Assembly (NCBI GenBank): GCA_963818685.1
Contig: CAWFTJ010000009.1
Coordinates: 124,001-188,000, forward strand
Origin: CAJCJE01 sp963818685
GTDB taxonomy: Bacteria; Actinomycetota; Actinomycetes; Mycobacteriales; Pseudonocardiaceae
DNA: 64,000 nucleotides
Direction: 5' to 3'
The notes under the pieces were generated by a model. It had not been told where the DNA came from, ran no database searches, and worked only from the letters and a program-made list of their open reading frames with translations. Position 1 is the stretch's first letter. Every line of letters begins with the position of its first letter. A program made the translations under genes and the position numbers. Shown here one piece after another: positions 1 to 9,068 of this stretch.

Positions 1-2
1 AC

Positions 3-2618
3 GATAAGACGGGTTGCTCCGACCTGGTGATGGATCCCCGCGATCCGAACACGCTGTTCGCGGGCATGTGGGAGGTCATCATTCATACCTGGGACCTCCA
101 TAGTGGAGGCCCGGGTAGCGGCGTGTACGTTACTCATGACGCGGGCGCTACCTGGAAGAAGATCTCCGGCCATGGACTGCCCGCCGCGGACCATCCGTTA
201 GGCCGTGTCGCTGTGAATATCGCGCCCACCAACTCGAACCGCGTGTATGCGCTGCTCGAAGATGAGCCGCCTGGGTTTTATCGCTCCGATGATGGCGGCA
301 GGTCGTGGCACTTGGTCAATTACAACTACGCTATTGGCGGCCGCTTCCCCTATGACAGCCGGTTCGGCATTTCGTCCGGCAATGAAGATCTGCTTTACTT
401 CCTGGGACAAGCATGGTTTGTATCGGAGGACGGCGGCAAGTCGCTGGTTTCGAATCCAACCCGGGCCGGTGGCGATCTGCACAACATGTGGATGGACCCG
501 AATGACCCAAACCATTTCATGGTTAGCGACGATCAGGGCGACGCGATCACCTGGAACGGCGGCAAGACGTACCGGCGCGTGCTGTTGCCGAATTCGCAGT
601 TGTTCCACGTCGCGACAGATAACCGCATTCCATACAACGTCTATGGCAATAAGCAGGACGGCGGCTCAGTAGGGGGGCCCAGCAACAACGGTCACGGAGG
701 CCGCGGCGGCATCTCTCTCGGCGACTGGTTCAATGTTGCTGGAAGCGAAGATGGTTTCCTGGTACCCGATCCCACGGACGACAACATTTTCTGGGTTACT
801 TCTTACTACGGAGATGTGGGCCGGATCAATATGAAGACCAAGGAAGCGCACATGGTTTCTCCATGGCCGGATGCGCCGTTTGGTTACGCTCCCAAAGATC
901 TGAAATATCGCTTTAACTGGGTCACTCCGCTTGCCATTTCGCCGCACGACCACAACCGCGTGTACGTCGGCACGCAATATATCCTGATGACCACCAATGG
1001 AGGACAATCCTGGAAGCAGATCAGTCCGGATCTCACCTTGAACGACAAATCGCATGAAGAGAACTCCGGCGGCGTGATTCCCTATAATCTCGGCACCTAT
1101 TCAGGCGAGACGATCTTCGCGATCGCCGAGTCGCCTCTCGAGGCCGGTGTGATATGGGTGGGCACCACGGATGGCCAGATCCAGGTGACTCGCGATAGCG
1201 GCGCTCACTGGACCAACGTGACAAAGAATCTCTCTGGCCTGCCGCCTTGGGGAACCGTGCAGAACATTGAACCATCGCATTTCGCGGCGGGTACTGCATA
1301 CGCAACCATCAATCTCGAGCAGGTTGGTGATTACTCGCCCTACGTTTATAAGACCTCCGACTTCGGACAGACCTGGAAGATGATTTCCTCCGATGTGCCG
1401 AAAACGATGCTAAGCTCGCCTGAATGCGTTATAGAAGACCCGGACCGCCAGGGAATGCTGTACCTGGGTACCGACAACGCTCTGTATGTGAGTTGGAACG
1501 ATGGCGGCAGTTGGACGCAATTGCGCAATAACCTGCCGCCGACCGCGATTAAGTGGCTGACAATTCAGAAGCACTATAGCGATCTCGCCATTGCGACCTA
1601 TGGACGCGGCTTCTGGATCCTGGACGATATCTCACCGCTGCGCGAGTGGGATAAGGCGCAAAGTTCCGATTCCTATCTGTTCAAACCGCGTGAGGCTTAT
1701 CGTTACCGCCGTCTCGGTAGCACCGAACTTACGGTTTCCGGCGATACAGGCAAGGTTGGCGACAATCCGCCGGAAGGCGCCGATATCGACTTCTATCTAA
1801 AGGAACCAGCAAGAAACGTCCAGGTCACGATTCGTGGTACCAACGGCGACATCGTCCGCACGCTCACGGTAAACGGCAGAGCAGGGCTCAACCGATTGTG
1901 GTGGAATCTCGAATTCGAACCGGCCCATGTCATCAAGCTCCGCACGCCTCCTCCGGATGCGCCGTGGGTCAAGCTGCCGGCGCAAGGCTGGAGGCCAGTG
2001 GTGAACCTGATGCAATTTCAGGGCGCACCGCGCGTGGCGCCCGGAACCTATACGGTGCAACTCGGTGTCAACGGAAAACAGCTCTCGGCGCCATTGAACG
2101 TAGTGCGCGATCCGGCGACCGAAGCCACTGACGCGAGCATCACACAGGAGGTCGCGTTCAGCCGGCAGTTGCTGAATGAGCTGAATCAAGTCGTCGACAT
2201 GGTCAACGATCTGGAATGGCAGCGAAAGCAACTTGGCGATCTCGAAAGCATGTTGACTGACCGGGGTAATCAAACCGCGGCTCTGGCGGCTGCGAAAGAT
2301 TTGGACGGCAAAGTGACCGGTTTGGAGGACAAGGTTTTCCAGATACACGGAACGAGCGTGAGTATCGAGGAGAGTATCACCACTCCGATGCGGCTGTACG
2401 AGCGGCTGGCAGGACTCATCGGGAATGTGGTCAACGGCCGCGGCAGCGGCAGCGGCGGCGGACTCGCCCCAACGGACGCTGAGATCCAGGTCAACAACCT
2501 ATATAAGCAGGAACTAGCGGGATACGAGAATGCGCTGAATGAGCTGAAGCGCTCGCAAATTGCTGCTTTCAACGCCAAGCTGAAAGGCGAGGGCGTCGGA
2601 GCGGCGATAGAGCCGTGA
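3..2618 (+). CDS. Asp-box (BNR/sortilin-like) repeat protein, 5' partial
   Basis: The reading frame is open from the first bases of the window, so the true start lies upstream. At least seven Asp-box motifs of the S/T-x-D-x-G-x-S/T-W type are visible (for example THDAGATW, SDDGGRSW, TTNGGQSW, TRDSGAHW, TSDFGQTW), the signature of multi-bladed beta-propellers of the VPS10/sortilin and BNR families. After the propeller come a beta-rich FlgD-like stretch (about residues 580-680) and a helical, coiled-coil-like C-terminus with a Gly/Ser run near residue 810. Acidobacteriota carry large secreted proteins of this kind; substrate and function are unknown. This is one of the few long intact frames in the window. 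Confidence 0.85.
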   Translation, partial: DKTGCSDLVMDPRDPNTLFAGMWEVIIHTWDLHSGGPGSGVYVTHDAGATWKKISGHGLPAADHPLGRVAVNIAPTNSNRVYALLEDEPPGFYRSDDGGRSWHLVNYNYAIGGRFPYDSRFGISSGNEDLLYFLGQAWFVSEDGGKSLVSNPTRAGGDLHNMWMDPNDPNHFMVSDDQGDAITWNGGKTYRRVLLPNSQLFHVATDNRIPYNVYGNKQDGGSVGGPSNNGHGGRGGISLGDWFNVAGSEDGFLVPDPTDDNIFWVTSYYGDVGRINMKTKEAHMVSPWPDAPFGYAPKDLKYRFNWVTPLAISPHDHNRVYVGTQYILMTTNGGQSWKQISPDLTLNDKSHEENSGGVIPYNLGTYSGETIFAIAESPLEAGVIWVGTTDGQIQVTRDSGAHWTNVTKNLSGLPPWGTVQNIEPSHFAAGTAYATINLEQVGDYSPYVYKTSDFGQTWKMISSDVPKTMLSSPECVIEDPDRQGMLYLGTDNALYVSWNDGGSWTQLRNNLPPTAIKWLTIQKHYSDLAIATYGRGFWILDDISPLREWDKAQSSDSYLFKPREAYRYRRLGSTELTVSGDTGKVGDNPPEGADIDFYLKEPARNVQVTIRGTNGDIVRTLTVNGRAGLNRLWWNLEFEPAHVIKLRTPPPDAPWVKLPAQGWRPVVNLMQFQGAPRVAPGTYTVQLGVNGKQLSAPLNVVRDPATEATDASITQEVAFSRQLLNELNQVVDMVNDLEWQRKQLGDLESMLTDRGNQTAALAAAKDLDGKVTGLEDKVFQIHGTSVSIEESITTPMRLYERLAGLIGNVVNGRGSGSGGGLAPTDAEIQVNNLYKQELAGYENALNELKRSQIAAFNAKLKGEGVGAAIEP

Positions 2619-2848
2619 CCGCAGCTGCAACGATCAAATTACAAAATCCCGTAAACATTTGTAATAGACCTCGTTGTTGCCGATACGTACTCTAGTACGA
2701 CTCACTTGTTTCGAGGTAGACTGGAGCCTTGCGTATTCGGAGCGCGCCCGCATCGAAAATGGGGCGTATCCGGAGCTGGAGTAAAACGCAATCTTGAATC
2801 CACGCTTTAACCCTATGCAGGTGATGCTTGTCCTAAGAACTCGATACG
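2619..2848. other. Intergenic, 230 bp
   Basis: No coding signal on either strand. It should hold the 3' end signals of the Asp-box gene and the promoter of the 2H phosphoesterase gene, but I see no convincing terminator hairpin or -35/-10 pair. Confidence 0.4.
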
Positions 2849-3457
2849 ATGAATGATATCCCGGAAACACCTCCATGGGGTTCCTGCGCCTTAGTGACTT
2901 ACATACCGGATCCGTTGCGATCCGTTCTTCACAAGCTACGGCAGGCATTGCCCGGCGATCATACTCCACAACCTCACATCACCATCCTTCCCCCGCGACC
3001 GTTGAAGCTGCCGGTGGAAGAAGCTTCCAAGCGGGCGCAAACCATCTTGCGCCAGGTTCCGGCGTTTGAAGTTGAGCTGGCCTCGGTCCGCTCTTTTCCC
3101 GAAACCAACTTTTTGTATCTGGCCATCGGCGGCGGAGATGCTGCTCTCCGCGAACTTCACCAAACGTTGAATACCGGCCTGCTGCAGTCCAGCGAGGAGT
3201 TTGAGTTCCGTCCCCATTTGACGCTCGGAGGGCCTGTGCCTGATACCGAGCTCGATTCCGTCCTCACTCGACTGGAAACCGCTTGGCATTCCACCCCTTA
3301 CCCCCGCCGATTCACCCTCGATGAGCTCGTTTTCCTCTGGCTCAAGCCGAATGGTCCACACGGCGAGTGGCGCCAGCTTTCTTACTACTCCTTGGAAAAG
3401 AAGGACACCGCGAGCCCGAGAGCGGCAACCGCCGGCATCACGAGTCGAACATTGTGA
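2849..3457 (+). CDS. 2H phosphoesterase (2'-5' RNA ligase LigT-like)
   Basis: The 202-residue protein has the two H-x-T/S motifs that define the 2H phosphoesterase superfamily: HITILPP (about residues 44-50) and HLTLGG (about residue 125), separated by the usual distance of roughly 80 residues. The family cleaves or forms 2'-5' phosphodiester or cyclic phosphate bonds in RNA or small nucleotides; the substrate cannot be read from sequence. The last 20 bp overlap the 3' end of the gene on the opposite strand, so the two genes converge. The length fits the family and the frame is intact. Confidence 0.8.
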   Translation: MNDIPETPPWGSCALVTYIPDPLRSVLHKLRQALPGDHTPQPHITILPPRPLKLPVEEASKRAQTILRQVPAFEVELASVRSFPETNFLYLAIGGGDAALRELHQTLNTGLLQSSEEFEFRPHLTLGGPVPDTELDSVLTRLETAWHSTPYPRRFTLDELVFLWLKPNGPHGEWRQLSYYSLEKKDTASPRAATAGITSRTL

Positions 3458-3935
3458 GCTGAGTTTGGTCCGGGCCAGCGACAGGCCCTTCACGACGCGA
3501 CGAGAGCGCCGATCTTCCCACGACTCCTCGGAGTTCAGTACTCATCAGCGCCGCTCGCGGGATGAATACCCGCTGCCTCGCAGCTCCCGCGCGTGGCGGA
3601 ATGATGAAGAACCCTGCTGCCGGCCACTCCAGAAGGTTATGCGAAAGAATGCCGTCCAGCCGGTCCCCGTCGCGAAACGTGAATCGCGTCCATAATCCTG
3701 GAACTTTTGGCCGCCGCTCGAAAAGACTGTGCTGGGTAAAAAGGTCAGGCTGCGCGGTTTCGGAGGCGAAACAGAGCGCCTTAAATTCCGTGAACAACGC
3801 GCTGTGCAGATTGCCATCGAACGTGATCAGCTCCACTCCGTTCTCCAATAGATACGCCGTGGGGTTGACGATCCCTCCCACTGGTTGCCGGTCGAACCGG
3901 TACAGAACGACTCGTTTGGCAGTACTAGACGGCAA
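3438..3935 (-). CDS. Conserved hypothetical protein, DUF6982-like
   Basis: A 165-residue soluble protein with no signal peptide or membrane segment. It starts with a short beta-rich part (VVLYRFDRQPVGGIVNP) followed by LENGVELITFDGN, a pattern I associate with DUF6982 proteins, which are frequent in Acidobacteriota and thought to be PilZ-like in fold; that assignment is from memory and only moderate. Function unknown. The likely start is TTG and there is no clear ribosome binding site. It diverges from xerD and shares a 90-bp intergenic region carrying a perfect inverted repeat. Confidence 0.55.
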   Translation of the reverse strand: MPSSTAKRVVLYRFDRQPVGGIVNPTAYLLENGVELITFDGNLHSALFTEFKALCFASETAQPDLFTQHSLFERRPKVPGLWTRFTFRDGDRLDGILSHNLLEWPAAGFFIIPPRAGAARQRVFIPRAALMSTELRGVVGRSALSSRREGPVAGPDQTQLTMFDS

Positions 3936-3955
3936 GGTGTGCTTGAGAAGTCACT

Positions 3956-3968
3956 TTGTTTCAAACAA
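3956..3968. promoter_or_regulatory. Perfect 6+1+6 inverted repeat between divergent genes
   Basis: TTGTTT-C-AAACAA is a perfect palindrome of two 6-bp arms around one base. It lies in the short spacer between the DUF6982-like gene (leftward) and xerD (rightward), a typical place for an operator. No regulator gene is adjacent, so function is inference. Confidence 0.3.
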
Positions 3969-4026
3969 TTTCGCGGATATTGTATCATTGGCAGAATGAA
4001 AGGGACGACACCATTCGACGCAAAGA

Positions 4027-4986
4027 ATGCGGTCGTATCTGCACTTCTGCCGGACCGAAAAGGGGTTGGCTAATAATACTTTGGACGCGTACCGGCGCGA
4101 TCTCAGCCGGCTCGGCGGGGTCCTCGCCAGCGTGCCTTTGCGCTCGGTCACTTTGGACACGCTTCGTTCCTATTTGGATCATTTACGCGCCTCTGGGCTG
4201 TCTAATGCCTCCATTGCGAGGCAAGTCACTACTCTTCGTGGTTTCTTCGGCTTCCTCGTTGAAGAGGGTGATATCCGAAGCAACCCGACGGAGCTCCTGG
4301 TCGCTCCCAAGATCGGCTCCTCACTCCCCAAATACCTGGACTATTCGAGCGTTGACGGACTACTGGGCTCGCCCCGTGACGAGTCCGCAACCGGCCTCCG
4401 CGATCGCGCCATGCTCCATCTGCTGTATGCCACCGGTCTCCGCGTCAGCGAGTTGATCAAAGTCCGCATCTCGGACCTCGATGAGTTGCAAGGAACCGTG
4501 CGAGTGATTGGCAAAGGTAATAAGCAGCGGCTAGTTCCCGTGGGCAAAGAAGCCCTCCAGTCGCTGGAGCGATATTCGACACAGCAGCGCCAGCATCTAT
4601 TAAAAGGACGCATCAGCCCGTACCTTTTTGTGAGCGCGCGCGGAACGCCGCTGACCCGGCAGGGTTTTTGGAAACTGCTCCGGGCGCATGGCAAGTCGGC
4701 CGGTATTTTCCGGGGGCTCAGTCCTCACGTTCTCCGGCATACCGTGGCGACTCATCTCCTCGAAGGTGGCGCGGATCTTCGCAGCGTGCAAACGATCCTC
4801 GGGCATGCCGATATCGGCACTACGCAAATCTACACTCACGTCATGCGCTCACGGCTGCGGCAAACCGTGGACGACCACCATCCCCGGGCCGCCCGGCGCA
4901 CACGCACAGGCCGCCCGGGAGCTGTTGTGCTGGACGAACCAAAGCGAACCGCGCCCCACCGGGCCTGGAGGAGCAACGAGCTATGA
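4027..4986 (+). CDS. xerD: Tyrosine recombinase XerD/XerC
   Basis: The 319-residue protein has the full catalytic set of tyrosine recombinases: Arg139 in ATGLRVSEL, Lys163 in GKGNKQR, His234 and Arg237 in HVLRHT, His260 in LGHADI, and the nucleophile Tyr269 in TQIYTHV. The N-terminal SAM-like core-binding domain is present. It would resolve chromosome dimers at dif together with a partner. The first ten or so residues of the family seem missing: an ATG at 3996 in another frame could supply them if one base is wrong. The tail after the usual HHPR end is about 30 residues longer than normal. Its stop overlaps the next start (ATGA), so the two are coupled. It is housekeeping rather than phage, as no other phage genes are nearby. 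Confidence 0.85.
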   Translation: MRSYLHFCRTEKGLANNTLDAYRRDLSRLGGVLASVPLRSVTLDTLRSYLDHLRASGLSNASIARQVTTLRGFFGFLVEEGDIRSNPTELLVAPKIGSSLPKYLDYSSVDGLLGSPRDESATGLRDRAMLHLLYATGLRVSELIKVRISDLDELQGTVRVIGKGNKQRLVPVGKEALQSLERYSTQQRQHLLKGRISPYLFVSARGTPLTRQGFWKLLRAHGKSAGIFRGLSPHVLRHTVATHLLEGGADLRSVQTILGHADIGTTQIYTHVMRSRLRQTVDDHHPRAARRTRTGRPGAVVLDEPKRTAPHRAWRSNEL

Positions 4987-6296
4987 GCGACTACATGTTC
5001 ATGCTGGAGAGCCATCTGAACTCTGAACAGAACAAAGCAGTAGCGGAAGTTCGCAAGCTGCTGCGGACGCCAACCTCAACCTGTTCCTCACCGGCGGCGC
5101 CATGCGCGACATGATGGGGGGCTTTCCCATCCGCGATCTCGATTTCACAATCGAAGGCGGCGGCATTAAATTCGCCAGAGCCATCGCCCAAAAGCGAGCG
5201 CGGAGGTTCTAGAAGTGGACGACACCCGCAAGAGCGCTGAGCTGGGCTTTCGCGGCAACGTCCGGGTCAGCGTCTCCATGGCCGGCAAGAGAAGTATTTG
5301 AAGCCGGGCGCGAAACCGCAAGTCCAGCCCGCGACCATTCATGAGGATCTGCGTGGGCGCGATTTCACGGTGAATGCGATCGCGCTTTCATTCAGTAAAG
5401 CCTCTCGGGGCTTGCTTCTTGACCCCACCAACGGCCTGGGCGACCTCAGCCGCAAAGAACTGCGCGCGGTCACGAATTACGCACTATACGATGATCCTTC
5501 GCGGATTTTGCGGCTGATTCGCTTCCGCACCAGACTTGGATTCACGGTCGACGAGCGCACCATGACCCAGTATCAAAACGTCCGCGAGGCGAAGCTCGAG
5601 ACCAAGATTCCACCGAGCGCGCTCGAGCACGAACTCCGCGCAAATTGCGCTGGATCCTCTCGCTGGTGACATGCTTAAGGCGCTGGAAGACGAGAACCTG
5701 CTGTACTTGATCTCGCCTGCCCTTTCCGGCCCTAAGTTAAACCTCACAGGATTCCAAAAGCTGCAGAAGGCGCGTCAATCGTTGCCGTTCGGCGTCGAGA
5801 TCCGAGCCAACGCCAATTCGCTTTTCCTCTTCTTGCTCTTCGAAAAACTCGTCGCCCAAAGAGCGATCGCAGCTTATCAATCTGGTCGGGATTCCGAAAT
5901 CTGACCTGGATGCCGCCGCGAGGCTGGAAGGCCAAGGCGGCCAAACTCGAAAAGGAACTCGCGACGGCCAAACTGCAAAGACCATCGGCTCTATACACGC
6001 TGCTTTCTAAAGTTCCCGGCGAGATATTGCTCTTTCTGCTCATGCGTTCCGGACAGCGGCTCGTCCTGGATCGCCTCAAGAATTACCTGCAAAAGTATCT
6101 GCCGGCAGCTCAGGAGATCACGGAAAAGGACGTCATGAGCAGGGCGGCCAACCGGGCACGCCCAAATTCGCTCAAGCTGCACCAGCAGATGATTGCTGCG
6201 CGGCTGGACGCCCGGCCTAAAAAAGTAGTTGTGGTGGAACCGCCGCCTCCGCCGCCGCCAGGGCCCGGCCGCCGCTCCGCGAGTTTCGGCCGTTGA
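4983..6296 (+). CDS. CCA-adding enzyme / poly(A) polymerase family, frame broken
   Basis: A class II nucleotidyltransferase gene read across about four frame changes (near 5065, 5205, 5665 and 5905). The head has GGAMRD followed by DLDFTIEGG, the G-G and D-x-D metal-binding motifs of tRNA nucleotidyltransferases. Further on are RGRDFTVNAIA and DDPSRILRLIRF, which are RNA- and nucleotide-binding motifs of the same family. The C-terminal part is helical and ends in a proline run. It starts with ATG overlapping the xerD stop and is preceded by GGAGGAG. It should add CCA to tRNA 3' ends or tails to RNA; these activities cannot be told apart here. The breaks are single-base and look technical. Confidence 0.75.
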
Positions 6297-6367
6297 CGCT
6301 GAATAGCGCATAGTCGTTAGTTGCGCGTAAACGAACTCGTTCTGACGGCGGACGAGCCTGCGCGCTG

Positions 6368-6890
6368 TTACTGCAAATTCACAGCCGGGCTGATCCGGTT
6401 CATGACATTCATTACTGTGTCGGCGTAGGTATCGTCGGGGTTATACAGCTGCAGTTTTCCAACTACATCCCGATTCTGATAAAGCGGGCTCTTGCCCAGC
6501 TTGAAAGCAACTTCCTCAAGCCGGCGCGAAAGGTCGGGAAAAACTGCTCTCCATTGTTCCAGCCGAAGATATTGTTGTTCCTGTAAGCCTTGCCGCCGCC
6601 AGACTCCACCACTGAGATACTTGGAAGCAAGCGCCAGTCCAAATGGTTGTCATCTGCGGCATGCACGAAATCTTCCGCCAAGTTGGAGACCGGGCAATGC
6701 AAGCGGGAAAAGAAACCGCTTCAGCCGCACGGTACGCAGCGATCCGGCCGCTGGGGGCGTCTAGGCGGGCAATCCCGGAAACCCGCTCCAGCCGCATCGT
6801 AATCGGCAAGCAAATCAGAGCAGTCACAGCAGAGTTGTTTGGAAAAGATTCCGACGCCTCTGCCCGCAGCCAGCTATAAGTAACTCGCAT
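6368..6890 (-). CDS. Glucosaminidase/transglycosylase-like protein, frame broken
   Basis: Three frames join into one product of about 170 residues, with breaks near 6705 and 6530. The core reads DWRLLPSISVVESGGGK, then NNIFGWNNG, the pattern of lysozyme-like and N-acetylglucosaminidase-type cell wall hydrolases, with the Glu of VVESG as the expected acid. The tail after the second break ends in MNRISPAVNLQ. The N-terminal part contains no obvious signal peptide in the visible frame, possibly because of the breaks. A role in peptidoglycan turnover is inferred from the family only. Confidence 0.55.
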
Positions 6891-6922
6891 ACTCGGATGC
6901 TATCACATATATAGGGCAAATA

Positions 6923-9068
6923 TCAGGGCGTCCCAGTGGCGGGTTTCGCGACTTTGGGAGCTGTCGGCGGCAGAATCGCGAGCGAGGTCCGCGGAAACGC
7001 AAACTTGCGGGCAAATTCATCGATCAGGTTCACCTGGCATTGATACTCACCCGGCTCTATGCCCGACGTCGAAACCTGCAGCCACACGGGAAGCGTCCCT
7101 TGCCGCTTTTGATTCATGCGATTCGCCCGCACGGCCGGACTTTCGAAGACCTTCTTGTTATTGCGATACAGCGCCAGGCTCGCCTCCACGTCCGCGGTCC
7201 GGAAGTTCTCAGGTAAGATCCTGGGAACCGTGGGGTCATACACCTCTACATAAACCAGCATGTTCTGACCCGGCCGGAAGACCTTCGTCACGTTCGGCAC
7301 CAGCTTCTGCCCGTTATCGATCAGCGGGTTCTCAGCTAGGTTTCTTGTCATTCTTGACGCCCGCCACCTGTTCGCTCACCGGCTCGCGTTGATTGCTCAA
7401 AATCAGCGAGCTGACCCGCAAGGCCTTCCCCGAAGCCAGATCCGGAATGGTAAACGGCATCTCGAAGGTCCCGACCTTGCCCTCGCCGTTCTCGCGAGCC
7501 ACAAACCTCAGGCTATAGGTCCCCGGCGTCAGGGTCACGCCCGTGTCATATTGAATGCTCTTCTGCACCACCTGCCCCGCCACCGTCTGGTCCACTTTCA
7601 AAGGAATGGTGTCCCGCACCGTCGCCGCGGGCCGCTTTCGCGCATCGAACACCTCCGCAATGAAATCCAGTTCCGTTGCTTGCTTCGATCCCTTGCTGCG
7701 AAAGGCCAGCGCTGAACCTGGAATTTTCACCGAAATCGGCGCAAAATACTTGTCCTTCTCCAGCCGGAAATAATCCACTTCAACAGCAATGGGCAAATCC
7801 GTCACCGGATTGTCCGATATCAAAGCTTGCGACAGCTGAGCTTCCTTATCCACATCCCGCATGCGCGCAAACGTCGTCGGTCCGTAGTAGCCTTGCCGAT
7901 AATCGAGCTTCGCCCGCAAATCCCCCAAACGCGGAGACAGCTTCACTTGGATGCGCCGATATCGCCCGTCTTGCGCCGTGTTTGCACTCACATAGGAAAG
8001 CACGTAATAGCTGGTGAAATCCTTCTGCACCTGCCTGATGCCCTCGGTAAGATCGTTCGAATCAAGCAGCGCCTTCCCTCCCGTGTCCAGAGCGAGCGTC
8101 GCCAGGGTCTCCTGCTGGTTAGTAAAGTTCTGTTTCAGCGACTGCTGGCCTGCTCCGCTATAAAGGTTGTTCCCTACCGCGCCCTGCTGGCTCGCATCGC
8201 CGCCCGGAACCAGCGCCGAAAGACCTCGCGCGTCTATGGGATAGAACGCCACATTCGCCCGAACCGCCGTATTGACCGTCGCCCGCAACTGCGACTGGTT
8301 ATCCACGCCGTTCTTCTGAATGCCGCTCGAAATATAAATCAGCGCCTTCTTCTCCGGATATTGCCCCAACTTCCGCGCTGCATCTTCAAGAGCCGCCAGC
8401 TTCAAATCCGCATTGAAAATGTTGAACTCCGTCTCATCAGCCACGAACTGCCCGCTCTGGTCCTGCGCGTCGGCGCCTTCATCCGCAGTCGTCGCGTTCT
8501 CACTCGATTCGCCAACCCGAAATTTGTTGATGGTTGCAATCAGCAAATCGCGGTCCGAAGTAAAATCCAGCACCGTCTGAAGCTCGGTCCCGAAGATCAT
8601 GATCGAGACCGTATCGCTCGCCGTCATTTGATTCGTCAGGAACTTGATGGCGGCTTCTTTCGCACGGATCTGCTCCGCCGGTAACATCGAGGAGAAGTCA
8701 AACAGCATGACCATCAGCCGGCGGTCCTGGTATTTCGATAACAGGCTGCTCTTCTGGGCCGCCTTTTCGGCCTCGGGATTATAGCCCTTCGGCTCCGGCG
8801 GAGGTGCCGGCGCCTCGTCCTCATTCACCGGCGGCAAGGTCTTGGCATTCAATCGTTGCAGGTCCACGGCTTGCAATTTCTGCGGCTTGCCGTCTTCGAA
8901 CAGCTCGAAATCGTTCTTGGTCAGATTCTCGATCGGCTGGCCGTTTCGATCCAGTACCGTCACGTTCACGATCACCACACTGGTCGTGCTCGAAAACGTG
9001 GCCCGCTGCTGTGGCAGTGCAGGCTGCAAGCTCATCAGCGCCGCCAACAAAAGCGCTATCGTCTTCAA
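6923..9068 (-). CDS. Secreted VWA protein (acidobacterial VWFA-related), frame broken
   Basis: About 715 residues once a frame break near 7338 (at AAGAAACC) is bridged. An N-terminal signal peptide (KTIALLLAALMSL) precedes a beta-sandwich region with LTKNDFELFEDGKPQ, a hallmark of the acidobacterial VWFA-related family, and a VWA domain with MVMLFDFSSM in place of the usual D-x-S-x-S. The C-terminal half is beta-rich (FRPGQNMLVYVEVYD). The start is TTG at 9068, overlapping the stop of the TonB receptor gene (TTGA), so the two are translationally coupled. Such proteins are exported; ligands are unknown. Confidence 0.85.

Noticed and set aside
4027..4986. Phage or integrative-element integrase
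   Set aside because: Motifs and length fit XerC/XerD, the gene is coupled to a tRNA-processing enzyme, and no att sites, tRNA or phage genes are near.
7827..8684. A 285-codon plus-strand frame opposite the VWA gene
   Set aside because: Rich in Arg, Leu and Ile with no motif; antisense shadow of the VWA protein.
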